From the NCBI RefSeq assembly GCF_001949145.1, contig NW_019091684.1, forward strand, positions 156,904 through 198,179: 41,276 nucleotides of DNA, read 5' to 3'. Within the stretch, counting starts at the first letter, position 1. Each line of letters begins with the position of its first letter. This stretch comes from Acanthaster planci. Its lineage: Eukaryota > Echinodermata > Asteroidea > Valvatida > Acanthasteridae. The position numbers and the translations under genes are program-made. Below the pieces are notes generated by a model. The model was given only the letters and a program-made list of their open reading frames with translations. It made no database searches and was not told where the DNA came from. Below, piece after piece: positions 21,353-33,469 of this stretch.

Positions 21353-22836
21353 TGCTGAAGTAAGCAAAAGGCTTGAAATCCAGTTATTAGAAAACTGTGT
21401 TTGTTTCCTGGTACCACAGTTTTGAACCAGCAATGTACATGTACCATAACATACATGATGCCCCTTCTTAAGTATTTTGTGATCAAACACGTCAAATGAT
21501 GACCATTATGACTTCAGGGATACGTACGTCAAGCTCATCGTATATGCATAATGCATAATTGACCTGGCCTAACCGCACAAATATATTTATTTAACCTTAC
21601 GCAAGAATGAGCGGCTATCCAAACGCAGGGGGGTATCAGTTAACGAAAGGTGGACTATGCCTTAGGGGCTGTTCGTTTGGTGGAAGTTTACCACCGCTTT
21701 GTGATTAGGTAATTGATCCCAATGCCAATAAAGATTACAATAAATGTCAATAAGTGATAGAGTACTGAACTAAATCTCACGGTGACCAGTGATATCCAAG
21801 GCAATTATATGATTGGTTAATTCAATGCCAGTGCTCAGTTATCCGTTATATACAACAGCAATTAACTATATACAAAATTATCCTCACGGGGAGGTAGTCC
21901 TACGTGGTCAACTGCACCACGAACGAGATTAATAAGCCTTATCCTTAACCTACACCAGAATAACCCTCACGGTGATCCGGTTAAACCTTACAGCGATCAG
22001 GGTAACCCTCACAATCACCAGGTAAACCTCACAGTGATCAGGGTAACCCTCAAGTCTAAATAAATAATATACCGATGGCTTATAACTGATAAGTCTTAAC
22101 CACACAAGCAATTACAATCTTCGTTACTGTACAACACAACACAACGGTGTAGACTTGTACAACAATAATCTATACTGCCTTACAAGCAACACAGTTCCCA
22201 AACTGCCACAAGGTTTAAGGTGACTTAAATAACCCTCACCCACTTCAAGTTATTACGAAATAACATAGGTAAGCTGATTAAGAAGACGATTATAATAGTC
22301 CTCACCAGAGGAAAGCAAGCTCCTAGACCAGGACCGCAACCAACCGTCGCTGTGCCAACAAGCATGGAACAACGGCACACAATCCTTCTAGTCTAAGCTT
22401 CGCTAATTCCCCAATTGACTGGTGCACACGGGTTCCCTTACCCTATAATCCACCACTTCTTAAATAAACGAGACTGTACAACGATTCCCCAATCTTCAAA
22501 GAGATCTGATATAATCAGCAGCTCCGGCAACTGAGAACAAGCACCACACTAACCGATCGCACCAGGTACACTTGAGGTAGATCCCCAACCACCAGCGGTC
22601 GTACGTCAGATTTACTCTCGAAACCCAGAATACAACACAACTCCACAGAGCTCTTGTTAGCAAGCTGCCATCTTGAGAAGTCCCGGCAACCCACGCAGCC
22701 AGCGCCCAGACCTAAGGTAATGCTCGCCTCTGATTGGTTACCGTGGCATGTGTAATGCATGAATTAGACGTGCCTGAATTATTAATGACCTAGACTAAAC
22801 ACAAGTCTGCGCAGCTACCCTGTTTCGCCACAGTAC
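21353..22836 (-). mobile_element. Possible LTR-like block with promoter features
   Basis: On the minus strand the block begins TGTACTGTGGCGAAACAGGG at 22836. A CCAAT box lies in GGTAACCAATCAGAGG (about 22727-22742), and TCTCAAGATGGCAGC, a YY1-like start-site motif, lies about 50 bases on (22667-22681). The far side carries degenerate repeats of TAACCCTCAC...GTGATCAGGG (21960-22055). TTCAC flanks both candidate ends (before 21353 and after 22836), which could be a 5-bp target duplication but could easily be chance. No internal retroelement gene is present. An alternative is the promoter of an unrelated minus-strand gene. Confidence 0.3.
21950..22055 (+). repeat. Degenerate short tandem repeat (TAACCCTCAC / GTGATC)
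   Basis: Successive imperfect copies of a unit of about 30 bases built from AACCCTCACGGTGATC and AGGGTAACCCTCACA. No reading frame was found. Confidence 0.6.
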
Positions 22837-23494
22837 ATTCACGAATGATTTTTAAACCATTTAGAACGAAATTGATATTCAAACCAACAATAACAGGATG
22901 GGGCTCAAAAATCCCCAGTGACAGCACAAATAAAAATATAGGTTGTCATTTTAGGTCAATTTTGCGTTGGTGTGACTGGGTATAATATTGCATGGAAATG
23001 AAGTATTGTTTCACCTACTTTCATAAATATTTTAACTTAACTATTATGTAAATATAATTACACATCACTAACTACAATCTTACATAACTTTCTATACCTA
23101 ATAATGGTGTAAATACAATTACATAAAAAGACGTAAATTTGTTGAAGAAACATTTTACCGACCAAGTGTTCGGTAATTTATTACATAACTCCTAGGGAGT
23201 TCCTGTGGTGTTTCTAAAACGGTATTTTATTACATATATGTAGTTTTGTCTGAGAGTGCATGTATTTGATTGAATCAAATGAAATGGAATATTCATATTG
23301 AAAAGAAACAATTACCAGAACTGTTATTGAAATCTTGTTAAAACTAAAACTAAAATAAAACATTTTCAAACTAGTAAATAAAACCAACGAAGCAGTTTTC
23401 AAGGTGTCTGTTTCCGTTGCGTGCTGTAGTAATTATTATTTGTGTTGCGTGCTGTTGTGAATAGCATTCACTCTATTTACATCCTGTCACACAT

Positions 23495-23500
23495 TATATT
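23495..23500 (-). terminator. Variant polyadenylation signal AATATA
   Basis: At the position of the plus gene's AATAAA (10203-10208), the minus-strand paralogue reads AATATAATG because of an inserted T. AATATA is a known weaker signal variant. No canonical signal is seen closer to the stop codon at 23680. Confidence 0.5.
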
Positions 23501-23679
23501 TGCAATCTCAAGTCATTGATTCACCATCGAAAACTCCATCCACGCTAATTTTAACGAAGATATGCTGAATAAATATAACTATTTGACACTGATATTCTTC
23601 CCCTGCACGTACCAAAGAGCCATCAGTATGAAGCCATCAGGGTGCAGTCTCAACTCAGTTGAAAGCAGACCCATTGCCT

Positions 23680-23826
23680 TTAGTTGGCAACAGTGCAACC
23701 CATCACCTCAAATCTCATGCAGCAAAGCCCGTTCCATTCAGTTGGTAAAAAACGAAGATACCTGGTGCGCACGACCTCCGCAAATCGAGCTGGGACTAGG
23801 GTGTGATTGTCACTGTTCCCCAAAAA
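23680..23826 (-). CDS. Exon E': terminal exon, end of F5/8C domain 2 (paralogue)
   Basis: A 147-base exon after acceptor TCTATTTCCAG on the minus strand, phase 0, stop TAA at 23682-23680. It encodes FLGNSDNHTLVPARFAEVV, RTRYLRFLPTEWNGLCCMRF and EVMGCTVAN. It differs from exon E (9876-10022) by only three residues (T to P, I to F with I to L nearby, I to T) and keeps all F5/8C end motifs and the final cysteine. It is fully open, so the end of this copy has not decayed even though D' has. Confidence 0.85.
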   Translation of the reverse strand, partial: FLGNSDNHTLVPARFAEVVRTRYLRFLPTEWNGLCCMRFEVMGCTVAN

Positions 23827-24448
23827 CTGGAAATAGAAATCAGAAATGAATGTCAGTAAAGGTTTAGCTTGTTTCAGATGCGCCACTTTTCAGCCAGTTT
23901 GCCATTGATCACCTGAAATAGATCAAGGGGGTAGTGCCACTGTCTGTTTGTGATAATGCCTTTTGTATGGTTTTAAAGTATTTGAGGAGTTTCTCCATCT
24001 AATTAAGGTAACCTCCCCTGAGAAAGAAAGCAACTAGAAAGTACGTTTATTGTCAACAAATAAACGTTAGAAGTTGTTGTTCTAGCATTAAATTGAAGTT
24101 TGGCACGTTTCTATCCAAAACTGAAGAGTTCGTTCAAATCCTAAGATGCGTTGGGAGACAATTTTCATTACTTAATTCTCTTGAAGTAGGATTAGTTTGT
24201 CCTTAATCAAATAATACACTGCTATATTACCACAGTATTTCATGAAGTTCCTTAGGGTAAAACTAACTACAACTATTTTCTGAAATAGATAATAGGGAAA
24301 TCAGCGTGTCTCTTTTCATAGACGAATTTCAAGATTATAGCTTTGAAAAAGATATTCAGCTTTCTTGGGAGGCTACGAGGTATTAGCTGGCAACTGTGTG
24401 CAAGACTCGAAATAAACTAATGTGGAAATGAAATTACAGATCAATGAC

Positions 24449-24808
24449 CTCTACTGGTTTTCCCTCGTGATCCTTCACCGTGGTCCAGGACGTTTGGCCG
24501 CTGTTACTGTAGTGCACTGTGTACGCTGTCACCCATTGTTGGCAGTCATCATCACCACATCCTTGGGTGATCAACCCCGTGATAAGTACTGTGTTATTGA
24601 AATTGACTTGCATCCAGGGATTGGTATCGTTCTTAGCGGCACACCAGCACAAGAAACCCACTGATTCTGGTGTACAAAGAAAGAAAGAGAGAGAGAGAGA
24701 CCCCCTTCAAGTAAAAGGTGTGAGAGTCTGCCGCCCTTATCTCCCCACAACACCTTTACTACCCTTCAAAACTGGTGGACGACACAGCGGGCATATCGTC
24801 AACAATTT
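24449..24808 (-). pseudogene. Exon D': F5/8C domain 2 start, broken by indels and a GA repeat
   Basis: It enters in phase 1 after TTTGGAG, reading EIVDDMPAVSSTSFEG, then a TAG. A second frame carries GDKGGRLSHLLLEG into a (GA)n/(AAAG)n tract (24677-24700), and a third carries CWCAAKNDTNPWMQVNFNNT, GLITQGCGDDD and TVHYSNSGQTSW to the donor GTCATT. The spacing across the GA tract is 14 bases longer than in exon D, which alone shifts the frame. There are further differences upstream: two bases missing after STSF and an extra G in GGGG. The exon is 360 bases against 346 in D. This copy of the domain cannot be translated in one frame. Confidence 0.75.
24677..24700. repeat. (GA)n / (GAAA)n microsatellite inside exon D'
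   Basis: AAAGAAAGAAAGAGAGAGAG and onward occupies the place where exon D encodes the residues before FCTPES. It is a clear simple repeat lying within former coding sequence. Confidence 0.9.
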
Positions 24809-25638
24809 CTCCAAAGTGACAGGTCTACTCTCAGAGATCAACTTTGAGAAATCAAGTTTGAAGTTGGTCACGCTTTAGAATAAAAAAGGAATAAGGCTTC
24901 CAATACAGGAAACTGTGCGATATAGGCCTAGGTGCTAAAATATCTATGAATCAAAACCTTTTCTCATTTCTTTCATCAGATTAGAGAATAGAAGCAGTAT
25001 CCTTAAAGCGTAAGACTTCGATACCACGAAGAAGCTGCTCACAAAATCGCGTATGGATTTCTAAAAAATGCATTTTTAACTTTCATAGAGTGCAATGAGT
25101 ATATAGCCCTTATTGGTGACAAAACTCGACTTTGCTTTGACAATGCACCATGAAGGGATAAAGGAGACGAAATTGCTGCAGAGACAAGAACGTAAGTTAA
25201 ATTTAATGCAGCGTCAACACAAATCTGAGACTAATTCAATAACTGTAGAATTCTCCCTTGGGAGCTCTGAAGAGCATTTTCTTTGTAACCATGATTGGGG
25301 TGATCATTTTAAAAAGGAAGATATAGCTGTTCATAGAAAAGTTCTCAACATTTTCTACATTTGAGGTCGTTGTTCCAGATGGGACAGTTGAGAGTTAAAG
25401 TTTTCATCCCAGAAAACCAGCGGTTGGAGCGGTTTCCTTTTCCGAATGTTCCCTTAAAATTGCTCGAAGGGTGTTGGTAGCGAGGTAGGTAAGATTTGTG
25501 CGATAAACACCTGCTCGAGGAGCCTAATTGCTCGGGAAGTCTTGCCTTTATTCAAACAAAATCAAAATATCCTGCTATGCTGAAAAAAATATGATTGCTT
25601 AGTAATGTTAATCAAAGTGTAACCGCACCTTGCTGTTC

Positions 25639-25875
25639 CTACAGTGGTTTCAAGAGCAAGAATAGAACTTGACAGCCATGCTGCGGCAAACTGTCACCTT
25701 GCCAGGGGTCAGTGCTGTCAAAATGATCAAGTTGATGGGACACAGGGACCACTCCAGCGGATACCCGTGTTACCTGAATACCTTCCCCGTTGAGAACATC
25801 GAAATGAACTAAACATGTGAAAGGCTTTTTTCTCTTAATTCCCTCAAAGAGATCCGCCCTCTTCCCCCTCGACAT
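25639..25875 (-). other. Open frame in intron C'-D', not recognised
   Basis: The minus-strand frame contains RADLFEGIKRKKPF, LVHFDVLNGEGIQ and DHFDSTDPWQGDSLPQHG. Its composition is more coding-like than nearby random frames. It includes splice-like sites (TTCAG at VTRV; GGCAAGGTGACA after PWQ). I cannot assign a family. It could be a transposon remnant within the intron. Confidence 0.2.
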
Positions 25876-26639
25876 TTTTCCGGATATCTCCGCAGAGCAT
25901 ATTTTTCAAAGATGAGCCCTTAGGAGATTCTAGGGTAACTTTTTGCAGTCATTTTGACATCGGTTTTCTGAAAAAAGACCTCCCATTGGAAAGTTGGAAA
26001 TCGAGGGGAGGGGGGTTGACACCTTTTAACATCATAAAGCCTTTTTCGGGAGCGACATCCATAATACAGGTGTACATCTGATTGCTCTCTCCTTTTGACT
26101 AATATTTGAGCACATTTTTATTTTTGGAAAGTCCGAAAAAATCTTCACAATCTGTTTCAATTTCGTTCCCACCACTACAAAGTGTGTGGGTGGAATGTAA
26201 GCCTTGATCCAGGGCGTTGGGGGTCAAATACATCTCTCCGTGTGCAAAAACTAAACCGAGAAAATGGGGGAATAAGTGTAGCAATACCATTGTAAGTAAT
26301 ATGTCATGTTTCGTGTTTCATTATTTTTTATACTAAAAAGTGACAAATTTAAAAAAAAATCTCGGACCTGACCGCCCATCCCCAAGATCCCCGGGTCCGC
26401 CCTTGAGATGATTTAATGGCCTCTCTCCTGGTCAACATGTCCGAGGATATATAATTCCCATTTCCCCAGGATTCGCGCCCATGCGCATGCTTCTGCTCAT
26501 CACCCATAGCCCACACAGCCGTTTGGAAAGGTAAATCAAAACCTTATTTTTTGTGGAACACTCAAATTTTAAGATGGACCATGTGTGCGAGGCGTATTGC
26601 TGCCAACGTGAAAAATTACTTCATCTTGTATAAAACGAT

Positions 26640-26772
26640 ATTATTAAATCTACATTATGTCATTTGAACGGGATAATACGTCTTTTAAACAAGATAGCTA
26701 ATGTATCGATTTAAACGAGATAATTAAACGAGATAATAAGTCGAGATAAACGAGAAAAACGAGATAATTTTT
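26640..26772. repeat. Degenerate AAACGAGATAAT tandem repeat
   Basis: Units such as AAACGAGATAATT, AAACGAGATAATA, GTCGAGATAAACGAG and AAAACGAGATAATT follow one another, mostly at 26700-26772, with more diverged units (AACGGGATAATACG) to the left. It lies in intron C'-D'. Confidence 0.65.
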
Positions 26773-27602
26773 GGCGTTGGCAGCAAGATGCTTCCGTACA
26801 TTTGAACAATACACCGATCACGTGAGACACACCCACTGTGCATGTGGGCGCTTAACTGCTTCTCCAGTGCCATGCATGTTTTATACATGTGCATCGCATT
26901 TACGCCAGTGTACGCATGTTGGACTTTTTGTGGACGTATGTCGGACACAAATCACAGCTGTGATTGGCCAGAACACAGTGGAGCAGGGCTTTGCAGATCG
27001 GTATATGTGAATCAAACTGAACCACGAGAGGTCCCCTTTTTCCCTAGCAACGCGAGTTCCATCGGTAGGATCAGATTCTAAGCTTCGCTGGTTCACAGAT
27101 GACTATGAAATGCATACCTTACGGCCACATCACTACTGATAAAAATTGAGCACTCTCGACAAAATAATATGGCTCTTTCCAACCGAAAAGGGGGTGTTCC
27201 TGCTCAAGGCAGTTAAACTTTCAACATGACACGTGCGCCTACGGTAAATACATGCCTTAATATTACAATAGCAAGTATAATATCTTGCAATTCCCGGAAA
27301 AACGACATGTTCACCTTTTAACAGGATAACTCGTTTGAAGCTTTGAGCACTTATATAAGTCCAGTTGTTAAAATCTCAAACTATGATCTTCAGCTTCTGC
27401 AGCGGTGTGAAAGATTCCACACCGGCAATATTTACAGAAAATATTATCTGCAAATGTCTTGCATTTATACCTTGTTTGCTGTCAAGAGGTCCGGACCATT
27501 TTTGTATAGGACCCGGGGGCAAATGGGCTCCACAGACTTTGGTAAGTTAAGGGTAATACGCCACAGACATAATCGACGCACAAAGGGTTAAAAGGGCTTT
27601 AC

Positions 27603-27741
27603 CTTTGCAGCCGAGGAGTTCAACCCGCATCGAGGGCCAAGAATTGTAGCTGGTCGGTCTGATACGGATGTAGCGAGCTTGAATGGGCTTGTTAAAACTG
27701 CTGTTGACTGGGGTGGTTTGGTCCACGTTACCATCAAATGT
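27603..27741 (-). CDS. Exon C': F5/8C domain 1 end (paralogue)
   Basis: A 139-base exon, phase 0 to 1, after acceptor ATGATGACAG and before donor GTAAAG on the minus strand. It encodes TFDGNVDQTTPVNSSFNKPI, QARYIRIRPTSYNSWPSMRV and ELFGCK, unchanged from exon C as far as I can read it. Keeping every residue while the surrounding introns have drifted suggests selection or recent gene conversion. It completes the domain begun in B' and supplies the closing cysteine. Confidence 0.85.
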
Positions 27742-28382
27742 CTGTCATCATGCAGACGAAAGTAAAGGAAAATTAGACGAACGAAAACAACAAAAAATAT
27801 TGCTTGCCCTTATAAACAGAATATCATGTGTGCAAAAGTCTCTGTTCTATCGTACCAGGATTTCTATCGTTAACTTTGACTCAGCCAAATGTGTCATCAG
27901 GTGAATTTTGTCTATCTAGAAGGAAAGCAAAACAAAAAAAGACAATCACCTAATGTTTCTGCCTTTATGATGGACATTCAAACGTACGGTCCTTGAAGTC
28001 CCTGAAGTCTCCAAATCAGAGTGCGACTAGACACAAGGGGTCACGCAAAGTGGTCTCAATAATTGAAAAATTAAACAATTGGAAATTGATTTCTTTTTAT
28101 ATAGGTCTTTATTGGAGATAACGTTATCATTTGTAGGCCTGTACATCCCAAAAGCACCCCCAAAACATATTCCCTCCAATACATGGCATTGTGCACACAA
28201 CATTACCGTTGATAATTTATACTTATTGGCCTGTATACTGTGCCTCAATTCCAGTAATCTTTTGGAAATTCCTTGTGAATGGCAATGAAATTTATTTTAG
28301 GCCTAATAACCAAACCATCCAACTGTGCCGAGGCAGTTGCTATTCTGAGCAGGTACGGGAGAATAGACCATTTAATCTTTAC

Positions 28383-28756
28383 CTGCGGCCCAGCCTCAGG
28401 TCCTCCATTGGTCACATACACCCAGGTACTTCGGTCATTACTGTACTGCACCTGGTACGCTGTCACTCGCTCCCTCCAACTCCCCAATGGATCCACGCTG
28501 CCCTGAATGATAACTCCCTCTACCTGCAGTTGCTTGGCCAAATCTACCTCAAACCATGGGGATTCCTTGTCATTCCTGGCCGGGCACCAGCCACCGACAA
28601 TCGAGCCTACTCCGGGGTAGTTCAGCCGGCCGTTGTGAGGCTCGCAGTTGTCAGGCGCGGCTGGTCGCTCTTTGAAAACGCTGGAGGCAGTGATACTGGA
28701 GTCAGGAATACTTCCGTCCTCCATTCCAAGCCGTTCACCGCATAAGCATCCTTCCT
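28383..28756 (-). CDS. Exon B': F5/8C domain 1, N-terminal two thirds (paralogue)
   Basis: A 374-base exon, phase 1 to 0, after acceptor TTCAAG and before a strong donor GTAAAG. It is fully open: LCGERLGMEDGSIPDSSITA, FKERPAAPDNCEPHNGRLNY, the GGWCPARND segment, WFEVDLAKQLQVEGVIIQGS, then VTAYQVQYSNDRSTWVYV. It has the same length as B2 and about 90% identity or better by eye. Its own variants are E for V at the exon start and a KERPAAPD segment in place of NERINASG. It is the best preserved B exon in the window. Confidence 0.88.
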
Positions 28757-29429
28757 CTTGAAGTTCAACAAACAAACAATGCCGAAAGCAACATTGTCAA
28801 AACACAGAGAAGGCCTACAGTTCAATCCGGAATTCTCCTTCATGTGAAATATTTCCTTGAACATGATGCTAACCTATACCACGAGGTAGGCTTCTGCGGA
28901 ATGATACGTCCTCTGGAATTTGTAGTGTGTGCTTTTAAGCCTACAACATCATTGCAGAGCTCAAAGCATAAACAAATTATTTATCAGAATGTACTTACGT
29001 AAGGTAACATGTTTCTGCACGGGAAACCTTTTCAAGGGATGGAAATTTTTTCCGTGATTGCGAATAACCGAGTTCCATTTTTAGAGATAGCGTTTGATAA
29101 AATTATATTAATGGCACAGCGTACTTTAATTGGGTAAGTAACCAGGAATAGGTTACTTATTTCGTAGAATATTATTTCTCTTTTAATCCGGCATTGGTGA
29201 TAGTTTCCTCAATAAATTATCCGTTTGCTGCGGTATTATGGATGGTCTCTTAAATATTATCTTTGTATCTTTGCCTATAAAAGTGGTGGTTGTAACTGCC
29301 TTTTTCGTTATTTGAAGTAAAAAGTAACAGGGTGCCCTCTCGACTGCTCCCGGATTTCTTCTGCAGTCTCGATCTAAACTACAATTTCTGGACCGTAAGA
29401 CGTTGCGTCCTTGCCTGTTGAGAACTTAC

Positions 29430-29564
29430 CCAGCAAAAGCCTTGCTCTTTGAGGCCCATGACAATTTCGCTTGTTTCCCAAGACAGACGAGGCAGTGAGG
29501 TGGTTATCTGGGATGCGCCCATCCTCCATGCCCAGAGGTTTCTCCACGGAGCAAGTAAAGACAC
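29430..29564 (-). CDS. Exon A': half F5/8C domain (paralogue)
   Basis: A 135-base exon, phase 1-1, after acceptor AATTAACAG and before donor GTAAGT. It encodes VFTCSVEKPLGMEDGRIPDN, HLTASSVLGNKRNCHGPQRA and RLLL. It is two codons shorter than A1 and A2, in frame, and keeps GMEDGRIPD where the plus-strand copies have GMKDGGIPD. It retains the same partial-domain design, which shows that the half domain is an old feature of the family rather than an accident of the tandem duplication. It splices in phase to B' (G joins AG to give Glu). Confidence 0.82.
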
Positions 29565-32500
29565 CTGTTAATTAACCACATAATAGCCTGTTCATACTTC
29601 ACGCAAAAGCGGAAATTTATGACGTCAGGTCAAATGTATTAAACAGTATTACCCGGCAAATCTTTCACAACGTCATATTTGCTTCGCTTTTACCTGTAGT
29701 ACGAGCCGACCCTTGGCCATTCATTCATATTTATTTCACACTCTGAATATATACAAAATTGAATTATTGACATTTGGAGAGAAATATAAAAATATCCCAT
29801 TACAAATCCCAAATAAAAGAGAACTTGTTTCACATGAGTGGTGTTTTAAAATAAGCAAACAAAACAGCATATGAATTTGAATCCGGAAAAAAATGATTGA
29901 AGCAAACGACCCCCCCCCCTGTTTACAAGCAAACAAAAGCGCTGGTCGTGTAGTCAAGAGGAACAAAGTATGTTACGTAATGAGAAATAAGGATGTCCTG
30001 ACAAGTAACTGCACATGTTCGTGAAAGTTCCACGATACTGTAGACTTGCTTTATTTAATCCCTGAGGTGCAATATAACAATAACACAATTTCTACAAAAG
30101 CATTGGAAACCTTAACAATGAGTTAGCAGATCTCAGGAGCCATGGACAAAATCAGCCATGAAATGGGGGAACTCCCAAGAAGGCTTTTCTCATTATTTAA
30201 GCTTGTCAAGAACGACCCTTCCTTGAAGGAGTTACAAAAAAAAATCAAGCACATCCACTTCAGGGGCAACATACACAAACATAGCATATCCCCATACAAG
30301 ATGAATACAGAATGAAAAACAAAAATGACACAATGCACCAGGTATTTAAGTAAATTTAAAATGAAAATTTGTTTCTCGTGTAAGGCTGAATCCACTCCAT
30401 CCGCCACCAGGCAATCCGTCCACCATTGCCATAGAAGAGCGTTCGGGCAAACGCCTTACATAGGACATTGCATATTTTACAGTTCGGATAACCGCACTGC
30501 AAAAAACTGTGGAAATTTTAACACCAATCTTTTTTTATTATTTTGGAATACAACCTGGTGTTCCGGAGGGGTAAAATAATTCCTCAGGCATTGAAATTGA
30601 AAAGAAGAACCGGTTTTTACGTGATATTGGTGTTAAACTTGTCTTACAGCACATGCGTCTTTGAAAGGAAGCCTTCTAAACATTTGTCTGATTGGTCAAT
30701 ACAGCATAGGCATACTTCAATTTTCAACAGGGGGTTCTCTTGCTAATTCTTGGCATAATGTACTGTAGGTGTAAAGGGCAATAGTTATTTGATATTGTGC
30801 CTCGTTTTATAAAGCTGCCAAAAGTACCAAACCTCTTGAATATCCCCCACAAATATAGAAATACATAAAGTTCTAAACAGTGTGTAAGGAAGAAATCACT
30901 TTTCCTGTAGAAAATATAAATTGTTCTGAAAGTAGTCTTATTAGCAACCTTTCATTGTCAATTTGAATTAGATCAACAGGTGAATATACCGTGTATATCT
31001 CTTACAGACATGTTCTGTTAAGTAGGTCCAAAGGAGAGTGGGTTTATGATGTGTTTTCATTGAGAGTATTGCGTAAATGTGTTAATTGTTATAATGAATA
31101 GTTCTTTTATCCTATTTAAGTTCATGCAGAACAGAGTCAAAAACAGAATGGCTGATTGAGCGCTATCTTTCTTGATAATTATGCCTATAAATCAGCATTA
31201 CCTGGCCAAAAACCAAATATAAAAACCAATCTGTTAATAATAATAAATAATATACTTCAGTAGTTATACAGCAATGCTTTTGCAGTAAAAGATGAAAAGG
31301 CCTACTCAGTTTGTTGTCAGCACAAAAAGTGGTCTGCTAATGGTCTACATTGTCCTTAATCTGAAGTTTATCATTACGTGATTCTACCACGTAATGATAA
31401 CCACTACAGTGAGATGACACCATTTGGGGGAATTTAAACTAACACCAGTGCAAGTGTGGCTTCTCGTAATGCAAAATAACGATGTTACCCAGCACCACAT
31501 TTCTTGCCCAAAATAAACACCAGTAATAATAAAATTCTACATTATCGGTGTTATTTTCAACATCGCAGTTTGCCGTCTGTTATATTAAAAAATAGCCGTT
31601 ATTTTGTCATACTTTTTGGTACTTGTTGGTCACTCATAGTGGTTGTCATTTTCGTTCGCATGTTGGATACGGGCTCCGCTTTTTTGTCATATATTTAAAT
31701 GCTGGGCAGATCCGGAGTCCATTTTCTGGAGGGCAAATTTGCCGAAATATTGGAATTTTGTTCTAATGTGACCTTTTATGGCCTATGGGCTGCGGCTCCA
31801 GTTTAGGCTTTAATGCACACTTCGGATGGAAAAAAAATGAAAGAGACCACTTAAATAGAAATACTCTCATTGCCTTTAATAATGGTGGATGGACGTCAAG
31901 TCACGTGGATCAACGAGAGCATGTCAGTGTAGCTACCTCGCGATATACACGTCGTGTACTAAAATTTGTTCAAGAAAGGCAAAATTGACAACTGTGATTT
32001 TATTTGAAGAGGGCTGATGTATCTTTTCATAACCCATTTCACGCTTCTTGTGTCATGTGTAAAATCTGAACGTTAACATAAAGATGCATCCTTTCTCATT
32101 TGATCATTGAAATAAATTTAAATCATACTGCTAATCCTTTGGCTGCTTTTCATTCTCCAGGCATTAAATTTCGTTCATAAACATCTAAATCCGCCCGTTA
32201 CATCCAAATCAAAGCAGCTTTCGTAATTCGTATCAAAAGCAGGCAGTCTACAACAGATTCTCGTATTTTATGATTTAATGAAGTTGTGTGCTCGTTTTGT
32301 ATCTCCAATACTGAGAAGTCATTTTACTATGCGCTGCAAATTGAAATTAACTATATACATGTTCATTTAATGGGCACAAATAGGCAGCGACAATGAAAAC
32401 AAAACTTTCAATAGAGAAAATTGCACTTTTTGTCTTCATTTTTTTAAAATTTCTTTTGAAGGTGTCATTCATCTCTTACGGCATAAAGACTTTACCATAA

Positions 32501-33469
32501 TGCTATTTTGGGTGTTTTACTTTCATTAGTATCATTCGCTTTGCTTGATTCGTTGTTTCATTTTAGATAGCAGGCAAGTTGACCATTATTTTACACAGTT
32601 AAATGTTTCCAAGCCAATTTCACAGTGGAAGCACTCATTTCAATACCAGTATTCCTTCACTGCCACCAGAATGTTCGCCCTCTTTATGATAAGCCATTAA
32701 ACCATGCGTGTCCGCTTCGTTGGTTGTTGTTTGTTTCTTTAAGGTTCAGCTATTCATCAAGGCTAAATTTGACACGCTCATCATGGACTTCTTAATATAT
32801 GCTCCATCGTTTGAAAGCTTTTCTCGACGGCATCAACGCAGAGACATTCATCGACAGCTTGTTATTATTGCAGTTGAAGGATATGCACGTATTTCTGGTG
32901 TCGGGAAATTGCAGGCACAATGGGGCCACTTGTACGTATATTGGTGTCAGTCAAAATTAGAGGCTCGCTTATAGTGTCCTTGTGCAGCCATCCGTCACAA
33001 GATGCTGCTCATAGAATATCGAATATAGTTCCAGTTTTATTTAATTGTTTAAAAGTATGCACTTCTCTATGCATTTAACCAAATAGGAGTGTGTAAGAGT
33101 CTTCACGCATTGAAGAAAAGTAGCACACAGATGTGGAAAAATTGTTTTGCAAAATAATTCATTGCAGCTAAACTTAAAACGTTTTTAACTATCTCCTCAA
33201 AATATTGCAAATGTATTAAAATGATGCCATTGGTGAAATTGCTGCAATTCAATAATGACTTGCAAGTTAATCATGGACTCCATGATAAAATGATGTTATC
33301 AGCTAATGTACTTAATTTGCAAAAAAAAATTGCTCTGACACAATCTGTAAAAAAATTGAAAGCTTGGAAAGGTAAACAAGCTATTCAGAGAGTCGATTAC
33401 TACAGCCTCCGACATCCGTATACAAAAGATATGGCAGTCTACTTCATAAAGTTGTAATGAAATCGTTAC
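29565..33469. other. Presumed intron, no recognised gene
   Basis: AT-rich sequence between exon A' and the exon at 33470. It includes a poly-C tract near 29910 and a perfect 13-bp hairpin at 31368-31400. Open frames at 32708-32974 and 33221-33457 (plus) are AT-rich, lack family motifs and have no convincing splice sites. Confidence 0.4.
31368..31400. repeat. Small perfect hairpin
   Basis: TTATCATTACGTG (31368-31380) pairs perfectly with CACGTAATGATAA (31388-31400) across a seven-base loop. It is intronic and its function is unknown. Confidence 0.7.

Noticed and set aside
28191-28745. Plus-strand frame of 184 codons, one of the longest in the window
   Set aside because: It is antisense to exon B'. 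The minus-strand reading has the complete F5/8C pattern and splice sites.
29379-29564. Minus-strand frame starting MSLLAPWRNL
   Set aside because: Wrong frame over exon A'. The correct phase gives GMEDGRIPDN and matches A1 and A2.
33221-33457. Plus-strand frame rich in Lys and Leu next to the minus-strand exon at 33470
   Set aside because: AT-rich with poly-A runs, no recognised motif and no splice borders. It is compatible with chance.
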